From: Rhodospirillum sp047263945
Lineage (GTDB): Bacteria; Pseudomonadota; Alphaproteobacteria; Rhodospirillales; Rhodospirillaceae
Assembly (NCBI RefSeq): GCF_047263945.1
Contig: NZ_JBLAVB010000009.1
Location: 62,001 to 126,000 of the forward strand
DNA length: 64,000 nucleotides
Reading direction: 5' to 3'
Position 1 is the first letter of the stretch. The number at the start of each line of letters is the position of its first letter. The translations under genes were made by a program, and so were the position numbers. The notes under the pieces were generated by a model, which made no database searches, was not told the origin of the DNA, and saw only the letters and a list, made by a program, of their open reading frames with translations. Below are positions 59,022-64,000 of this stretch, in pieces.

Positions 59022-60068
59022 TTAGAAGTCGTACTTGTCCATGTTCTCCTTGGTCACACCGACCCAACCCTGGCCATAGAGCAGGTTGGCCGCGCCCCCT
59101 TCGGGCGTGGAGAGATCGGTGTAGCCCGGAATGCCCAGGTCGAGACCGGCCTTGATCTGGTCGGCCTTCCCGTCGAGCGCCATGACAGCCAGCATGTTCA
59201 TGGCATATCCGGCAACGGCGGGGTCCCAGAACTGGATGTACTGGATGTCGCCCTTGGCCAGATACTCACCGGCAACCGAGACCAGCCCGGTGCCCGCGAA
59301 GAACAGCTTGTCCTGCAGACCCCGCTCGGCGATCAGGCGACCCGCGCCCGCAGAGGTCGGCATGGGACCACCAACGATACCCTTCAGATCCGGGTAGGTG
59401 GTCAGAACTTCCTTGAGCTTGTTGTAGTCGGTGTTGGCGTCGTCATAGGTTTCCAGGCGATCGGTCGCCATTTCCATCTTCGGGAAGTGTTCCTTCTGAT
59501 AGGCCACCGCGCCGTCGATCCACTCGTTCTGGGACTTGGAGGTCAGGCTGCCGACGGTGGCGACGTATTTTCCTTCGCCGCCCATGTAACCGCCCAGAAC
59601 TTCCATCAACTTGGCGCCATAGGCCCGGTTGTCGAAGGCTTCCAGGACATAGTCCGCGTTCTGGATGTTGGAGGCCTCATGGGCGATGACGGTGATGCCA
59701 CGATCCCGGGCCTTCTTCAGAACGGGCTCGACAGCCTCGACGGAGAAGGGAACGATGCAGATGGCATCAACGCCCTGGGCGATCAGGTTCTCGACGATCT
59801 GCACCTGGGCTGCGGCGTCGGCCTGACTGGGACCAACCATCCAGGTATCATGGCCGGTGTCGCCGCCGAACTGCTTCACTCCATCGCGCATGCGATCGAA
59901 CCAAGCAATGCCGTCAACCTTCACCACCGTCGCAATGGAATAGGTCTTACCGGTGGCCTCGGACGTCAGGGTTTTGATCCCATCGGGGGTCGGAACCACG
60001 TCCTCGGCGAAGGCAGGCGCCGACAACAACGAGCCCGCAACGACGAGGGAAGAGAGAAGCTTGTTCAT
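59022..60068 (-). CDS. Periplasmic sugar-binding protein (RbsB/LsrB type)
   Basis: 348 residues with a signal peptide (about 1-21, LLSAPAFA-ED). The mature protein is a type 1 periplasmic binding protein: IATVVKVDGIAWFDRMRDGV, MVGPSQADAAAQVQIVENLI, GVDAICIVPFSVEAVEPVLK and TVIAHEASNIQNADYVLEAF. The last blocks resemble the LsrB/rhamnose-binding branch. The ligand is probably a five-carbon sugar because the operon encodes deoC and a PfkB kinase. It follows deoC by 165 bp, so an extra promoter or processing site may lie between. Confidence 0.92.
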   Translation of the reverse strand: MNKLLSSLVVAGSLLSAPAFAEDVVPTPDGIKTLTSEATGKTYSIATVVKVDGIAWFDRMRDGVKQFGGDTGHDTWMVGPSQADAAAQVQIVENLIAQGVDAICIVPFSVEAVEPVLKKARDRGITVIAHEASNIQNADYVLEAFDNRAYGAKLMEVLGGYMGGEGKYVATVGSLTSKSQNEWIDGAVAYQKEHFPKMEMATDRLETYDDANTDYNKLKEVLTTYPDLKGIVGGPMPTSAGAGRLIAERGLQDKLFFAGTGLVSVAGEYLAKGDIQYIQFWDPAVAGYAMNMLAVMALDGKADQIKAGLDLGIPGYTDLSTPEGGAANLLYGQGWVGVTKENMDKYDF

Positions 60069-60233
60069 CCTTGATCTCCTTGGAGTACGTATCCCAGTTC
60101 ATTTTTTTCATGCGGACCATGAAGCGCCCTGTTGGCCGGACTTTTCCGCATCGTGGTGTTCCGTCGCATTTCTTATGTTCGGCGGTCAGGAGACGGAACC
60201 ACCCTCCCCGCCGGAGTCTGCGCGAGGTTTCCC

Positions 60234-60908
60234 CTAAGCCGCGCCGATGATTGCGATACTGGCACTGGCGCCAATGCGCGTGGCCCCCGCTGCAATCATG
60301 CGTCGAGCGTCCTCGGTGGTGCGCACGCCCCCGGAGGCCTTCACGCCCATGTCCGGCCCCACAGTCTCCCGCATCAGGGCGATGTCCTCAACAGTCGCCC
60401 CACCCCCTGCGAAACCGGTGGAGGTCTTGACGAAATCGGCTCCCGCCTCCTTCGACAACAGACAGGCCCGCACCTTTTCCTCCTGGGTCAACAACGCCGT
60501 CTCGAGAATGACCTTCAGCACCGCCGACCCGCAGGCCGCCTTGACCAAGGCGATATCCTCCCGCACCAGGGCATCCTCACCGGCTTTCAGCAAGCCGATG
60601 GGAATGACCATATCGACCTCTCCCGCGCCCTGCTCCACAACCCAAGAGGCTTCCGCCGCCTTAATAACCGAAGGATCGGCCCCGAAGGGAAAGCAGATGA
60701 CGGCGCAGGGAACCACCGGGGATCCGGCAAGGCATCGCGTCACCAAGGGAATGAACAGAGGGTTGACGCAAACCGCCTTGAACCCGTGGTCCACAGCTTC
60801 GGCGCACAGGGCCTCCACCGCCTCCGGACAGGCATCCGGCTTCAACAGGGTATGGTCGATATAAGATGCCAAATCCTTGGCGTTGGATACCGAGGTTGGG
60901 TCGGTCAT
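60234..60908 (-). CDS. deoC: Deoxyribose-phosphate aldolase
   Basis: Splits 2-deoxyribose 5-phosphate into acetaldehyde and glyceraldehyde 3-phosphate. 224 residues of the class I aldolase barrel. The start has YIDHTLLKPDACPEAVEAL. The Schiff-base Lys is in FVKTSTGFAGGGAT, and the second Lys of the proton relay is in GVKASGGVRTTEDA. It is the first gene of the operon, 43 bp from a DeoR-operator-like palindrome and divergent from the DeoR-family regulator. Confidence 0.96.
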   Translation of the reverse strand: MTDPTSVSNAKDLASYIDHTLLKPDACPEAVEALCAEAVDHGFKAVCVNPLFIPLVTRCLAGSPVVPCAVICFPFGADPSVIKAAEASWVVEQGAGEVDMVIPIGLLKAGEDALVREDIALVKAACGSAVLKVILETALLTQEEKVRACLLSKEAGADFVKTSTGFAGGGATVEDIALMRETVGPDMGVKASGGVRTTEDARRMIAAGATRIGASASIAIIGAA

Positions 60909-60951
60909 CGGATCACTCCCAGGGGGACGACCCTCAGGACGCTCCCCAATG

Positions 60952-60967
60952 TGTTACATTTCTAACA
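60952..60967. promoter_or_regulatory. DeoR-like operator upstream of deoC
   Basis: TGTTACATTTCTAACA, a 16-bp palindrome (TGTTA...TAACA) 43 bp before the deoC start. It matches the E. coli DeoR operator TGTTAGAATTCTAACA at 14 of 16 positions. The DeoR-family gene at 61192 is the obvious candidate to bind it. Confidence 0.7.
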
Positions 60968-61119
60968 TTTCTTGTCACAAGAATTCCATATTGACGGAAA
61001 CCGCGTCAAGGTGAAATCATCAGTCAATACCCAAAGGACGTGACAGGCCCAAAACTCTGGGGCTTCCAGCGACAACAAATAAGGGAAGGGGGAGATTGAG
61101 AAGTCATGGAACGCGATGC

Positions 61120-61144
61120 TGCACAGCAATATGTGTATTGTGCA
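61120..61144. promoter_or_regulatory. Inverted repeat before the DeoR-family gene
   Basis: TGCACA-gcaatatgtgtat-TGTGCA lies about 50 bp upstream of the regulator start. It is a possible autoregulatory site, though its sequence differs from the deoC-side palindrome. Confidence 0.35.
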
Positions 61145-61191
61145 TAGCAACATAACGGCATCATCCTGCCTCCGCGACGAAGGGACGAAAC

Positions 61192-61989
61192 ATGTTCAAA
61201 AAAAGAGTTGAGCGACTCGAATACTTGAGTGGCGTTCTCGAAGCGGGTGGCTTCCTTCATTTAAAGGATGCCGCAGACATGTTGGGTGTCTCTGAGATGA
61301 CGGTGCGGCGTGACATCAACGCAAGCCGGGACCGCTTCACCTATTTGGGCGGTCACATCACCCTGGAACCCAACAGCCCCGGGGGCATGGGCTATATTCT
61401 GAACAAGGAACGGGAGAGCAACGCCGACAAGAAACGGGCGGCCTGTCAGGCGGCGGTCGATTTGGTCCAGCCCCAGGAAACCCTTTTCGTGGACTGCGGA
61501 ACGACCATGCCCCATTTGGCCAGTCTGCTTCCGTCCAACCTTGGCCTCACGGTCATTTGCTATGCGATGAACGTGGCGGAGATTGTCTGCAAAAAGCCCG
61601 GGGTCCGGGTGATCCTGCTTGGCGGCCTGTACCACGGATCCTCGGCCTCCTTCTCCAGCGCCGAATCCTTGGAGACCTTGGGTCGGATGGGGATCAACAA
61701 GGCGTTCATCTCGGCCGGTGGCATACACCGGGACCGGGGTGTGAGCTGTTCGAACTTTCACGAGGTGGCGATCAAACAACTCGCCATGACCAATGCCGAA
61801 TGCAAAGTCCTGGTGGTGGACTCAACAAAATTCGGCGTGGTGAAGCCGGTCTTTTTCAGCGACACAACAGCCTTTGATTATGTCTGTGTGGACAACGGCG
61901 CCATGCCAGAGAAGGCGGCCCCGTCGGCCCTGGGCAACGCCACACTGCTGCGCGGCGACATCGGCCGCCCCTTCCGCCCTTCCCAATGA
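61192..61989 (+). CDS. DeoR family transcriptional regulator
   Basis: 265 residues. The N-terminal HTH (about 5-60) reads RLEYLSGVLEAGGFLHLKDA, then LGVSEMTVRRDINASRD, the DeoR signature. The C-terminal sugar-phosphate sensor domain has FVDCGTTMPHLASLLPSN and VDSTKFGVVKPVFF. It is divergent from deoC. Like E. coli DeoR, which responds to deoxyribose 5-phosphate, it probably represses the deoC-transporter-kinase operon until the sugar phosphate appears. AAGGGA lies eight bases before the ATG. Confidence 0.93.
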   Translation: MFKKRVERLEYLSGVLEAGGFLHLKDAADMLGVSEMTVRRDINASRDRFTYLGGHITLEPNSPGGMGYILNKERESNADKKRAACQAAVDLVQPQETLFVDCGTTMPHLASLLPSNLGLTVICYAMNVAEIVCKKPGVRVILLGGLYHGSSASFSSAESLETLGRMGINKAFISAGGIHRDRGVSCSNFHEVAIKQLAMTNAECKVLVVDSTKFGVVKPVFFSDTTAFDYVCVDNGAMPEKAAPSALGNATLLRGDIGRPFRPSQ

Positions 61990-62010
61990 GGGGAAGGAAA
62001 AGAAAGCGCG

Positions 62011-62220
62011 ATACACGACAGTGTCTTATATTTTTTGGGCGATTGTCCAAACCCCCATTTTTTCTTTTACAAATAAAAGCCTGGGGACTGGGGCCTTTCG
62101 GCCGGTAACTGCCAGGGGTCTGGGGCCTTTCGGCCGATAACTGCCTGGGGTCTGGGGCCTTTCGGCCCCAGTGGGGGACGGGGCAAGGCCTCGTGACGGG
62201 AAAGCCCCCCTGTCGTATAC
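62011..62220. repeat. Dispersed GC-rich MITE-like element, copy I (complete)
   Basis: A 210-bp element with matching ends: ATACACGACAG at the left and CTGTCGTATAC at the right, inverted with about one mismatch. Inside: a TTGGGCGATTGTCCAA-type hairpin, an AT-rich run, GGGGCC-tttc-GGCC units repeated three times (each preceded by CTGGGG), and a GTGACGGGAAAG segment. It has no coding capacity. Of the copies in the window this is the most complete. Confidence 0.85.
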
Positions 62221-62246
62221 TGTGGAAAGGGAGACGCCTCCTCGCC

Positions 62247-62699
62247 TCATTGAAGCTTTTTCAGCAACCTCAGAAAGGTTTTCCGCTCGGCCACCGTGAG
62301 CGGGGCAAGGGTTTCCGCGGACACGTCAAGGGCCGTCCCCGCATTGGCGTCAAACAAACGCTCCCCCTCAGGGGTTAGGGAAATCAACTGGCGGCGCCGG
62401 TCATTGGGATCCCGATCGCTCCGGATCAGACCGCGCCCCAACAACCGGTCGACCACCCCCTTGGTGGTGGCCACATCCAGCCCCACCCTGCGTCCCAATT
62501 CATTTTGAGACACGGAGTCTAGGTGCCTCAATCGGGCGATCAGGGCGAATTGGGTCGGCGTCAGCTCCCCCTGAAATTTCTCGCCGAAGATGACTGCGTT
62601 TCGCTGATAGGCCTTTCGCAGCAAATAGCCGACTTGCTCGTCGATCACATAGACCGGCGTGTCCCCTTGCGGGGCCTGCTTGTCTTCAGGATCCGTCAC
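62247..62699 (-). CDS. MarR family transcriptional regulator
   Basis: 150 residues, one winged HTH domain: TPTQFALIARLRHLDSVSQN, RRVGLDVATTKGVVDRLLGR, and the wing IRSDRDPNDRRRQLISLTPE. The N-terminal QVGYLLRKAYQRNAVIF fits the aromatic-acid-responsive subgroup (for example regulators of benzoate or coumarate genes). It lies 37 bp downstream of livF on the same strand. Control of the transporter is possible, with an aromatic ligand, but this is inference. Confidence 0.88.
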   Translation of the reverse strand: MTDPEDKQAPQGDTPVYVIDEQVGYLLRKAYQRNAVIFGEKFQGELTPTQFALIARLRHLDSVSQNELGRRVGLDVATTKGVVDRLLGRGLIRSDRDPNDRRRQLISLTPEGERLFDANAGTALDVSAETLAPLTVAERKTFLRLLKKLQ

Positions 62700-62736
62700 A
62701 TTTTTTTCCTATCCTCGACCCAAACGCGTTGGTCCA

Positions 62737-63438
62737 TCACACGGACAAATAAGCATCCCGGATCTCGGGTTGCTGTTCCAGCTCCAGGAAAGAACCATCA
62801 AATTTCTTCTCCCCCCCTTCAATGATGACAGCGCGATCGGCAACAATTTTGGCAAAATGCAGGTTCTGTTCGGAAATGATGACCGTCAGCCCTTCGGCTT
62901 TCAGTTTCAGGATGGTCTGGGCCATCTGCTCCACGATCACCGGGGCGATTCCCTCTGAGGGTTCATCCAGAAGCAACAGGCGGGGATTGCCCATCAGGGT
63001 GCGGGCAATGGTCAACATCTGTTGCTCGCCGCCGGACATCTCTTTGCCCCGGTTTTCGCGCCGCTCCAAAAGGTTGGGAAACAGCTCGAACAGGGCCTCC
63101 ACCGTCCAATGGGGGGTGTCTTCGCGCCGGGGCTGGCGCCCGACCTCCAGGTTTTCCTGGATGGTCAAATCGGTGAAGATCCGGCGATCCTCGGGAACAT
63201 AGCCGAGACCGAGGCGGGCGACCTTATAGGGCGGCAAACCGGTGATATCCCGCCCGGCGAAGCGGACACGGCCCGTCTTGGGCCGTACAAGCTGCATGAT
63301 CGATTTCATCGTCGTGCTTTTACCGGCCCCATTCCGGCCCAGAAGGGCGACGACCTCGCCCCCCTGGACCGTGAACCCCAGGTCATTGAGGATATGGGCT
63401 TTCCCATAGAAACTGTTGACGCCTTCGAGTTCAAGCAT
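62737..63438 (-). CDS. livF: Branched-chain amino acid-type ABC transporter ATPase (LivF)
   Basis: 233 residues, the second ATPase of a LivFGHMK-type importer. Walker A is LLGRNGAGKSTTMK, the signature is EMSGGEQQMLTIART, and Walker B is LLLLDEPSEGIAPV. The start MLELEGVNSFYGKAHIL is family-typical. It overlaps the livG stop by 8 bp. In this family many members carry aromatic acids rather than amino acids, which the neighbouring MarR gene and the lig genes make possible. Confidence 0.93.
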   Translation of the reverse strand: MLELEGVNSFYGKAHILNDLGFTVQGGEVVALLGRNGAGKSTTMKSIMQLVRPKTGRVRFAGRDITGLPPYKVARLGLGYVPEDRRIFTDLTIQENLEVGRQPRREDTPHWTVEALFELFPNLLERRENRGKEMSGGEQQMLTIARTLMGNPRLLLLDEPSEGIAPVIVEQMAQTILKLKAEGLTVIISEQNLHFAKIVADRAVIIEGGEKKFDGSFLELEQQPEIRDAYLSV

Positions 63439-64000
63439 GGGCGTCCTCCGCCGCGTAAAGGGTCCCACCGCCCAGATAAACCTCCTGCACCCGGGCATTG
63501 GCGCGGACCTGCGCCGCCGTCCCGTCGGCGATCAGCTCTCCCCGGTTCAACACCATGATGTGGTGGGCATGGGTAAAGACAACGTCCATGTCGTGTTCGG
63601 TGAACAGCACACTGATCCCGCGATCCCGCACGATATCTGCGGTGAGCTGCATCAGCGCAATCCGTTCCTTGGGGGCCATGCCCGCCGTCGGCTCGTCCAT
63701 CAGCAGCAGGGTCGGATCATGGCTCAGCGCGATGGCCAATTCCAATCGCTTCAAGTCACCATAGGCCAGAACGGCACAGGACCGGTCCGCCTGATCCACC
63801 ATCCCCACCACATCAAGAAGGGCCAAGGCCTCTTCCCGATAAAGGTTTCTCGCATAGGGCAAAAACGAAAACAGGCGGCGATGGTGGGAAATCAAGGCCA
63901 TCTGCACATTTTCCGCAACGGTCATGCTCTGGTAGGTAGCCGTGATCTGGAAGGTCCGCCCGACTCCCCGCCGCCAGATATCCCGGGGTGGAAGGCCGGT
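63431..64000 (-). CDS. livG: Branched-chain amino acid-type ABC transporter ATPase (LivG), 5' end missing
   Basis: The gene runs off the right edge; about 190 C-terminal residues are visible, without Walker A. The segment begins TGLPPRDIWRRGVGRTFQIT, the LivG region after the P-loop. It continues with SMTVAENVQMAL, AYGDLKRLELAIALSHDPTL (signature), LLMDEPTAGMAPKERIAL (Walker B) and LFTEHDMDVVFTHAHHIMVL (H-loop). It is followed by livF with an 8-bp overlap. The binding protein and permeases probably lie outside the window. Confidence 0.92.
   Translation of the reverse strand, partial: TGLPPRDIWRRGVGRTFQITATYQSMTVAENVQMALISHHRRLFSFLPYARNLYREEALALLDVVGMVDQADRSCAVLAYGDLKRLELAIALSHDPTLLLMDEPTAGMAPKERIALMQLTADIVRDRGISVLFTEHDMDVVFTHAHHIMVLNRGELIADGTAAQVRANARVQEVYLGGGTLYAAEDAHA

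Noticed and set aside
57324..60074. A 916-codon open frame on the plus strand
   Set aside because: It lies entirely opposite the ABC ATPase and binding-protein genes, has no family motifs and uses codons typical of antisense frames in GC-rich DNA.

Overview
The window is a GC-rich alphaproteobacterial chromosome segment, most likely from the Rhodospirillales. The evidence is the TIGR02300-type gene divergent from aroA-cmk, a class II (CP4-like) EPSP synthase, several TRAP and ABC uptake systems, c-di-GMP and chemotaxis proteins, and a protocatechuate 4,5-cleavage pathway. The species cannot be named from sequence alone. The right end cuts through a livG-type gene. The left end lies in the leader of the gene after cmk (by synteny rpsA, not visible).

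1-7.2 kb is housekeeping: cmk, aroA, a TIGR02300 protein, two identical tRNA-Ala(GGC) genes, and the queA-tgt-queG queuosine operon. The second tRNA is separated from its terminator by two 114-bp tandem elements. 7.5-13 kb has a chemoreceptor, a GGDEF-EAL protein and a gmhA-type isomerase flanked by two copies of a small-ORF repeat. 13.3-26 kb has metK, a HerA-like ATPase, a membrane protein/glycosyltransferase pair, a cupin, glcG-glcB with an IclR regulator, a tandem universal stress protein and a SulP transporter with a structured leader.

26.3-30.4 kb is a small accessory island: a RelE/XRE-type toxin-antitoxin pair, a fused nucleotidyltransferase-HEPN protein, a broken secreted-protein gene, an IS66-family element and a decayed hicAB pair.

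30.5-44.5 kb is an aromatic catabolism region. On the minus strand are a DUF1932 oxidoreductase, ligA, ligB, ligC and an aldo/keto reductase, followed by a TRAP transporter. A LysR regulator with two HTH domains lies between these and the plus-strand genes galB, ligK, galD and ligI, then a second, divergent ligAB pair. Together they encode ring cleavage of protocatechuate through 2-pyrone-4,6-dicarboxylate and 4-oxalomesaconate to pyruvate and oxaloacetate. The second ligAB may cleave another catechol such as gallate.

44.7-53.1 kb has a MarR-GNAT fusion beside a palindromic operator, a secreted molybdopterin-oxidoreductase-fold protein next to a diguanylate cyclase, and an AraC regulator divergent from a three-component cytochrome P450 system (P450, [2Fe-2S] ferredoxin, ferredoxin reductase). 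53.3-62 kb reads as a deoxyribose (or related pentose) uptake and catabolism operon: deoC, a four-gene sugar ABC transporter, a DUF4432 mutarotase-like protein and a ribokinase-family kinase. It is divergent from a DeoR-family regulator and carries a 16-bp palindrome close to the E. coli DeoR operator. The window ends with a MarR regulator and livF/livG-type ATPases.

Two families of short dispersed repeats occupy many intergenic spaces: a GC-rich MITE-like element of about 210 bp (about nine full, partial or variant copies) and a TAGAGTG-bounded palindrome (three copies).
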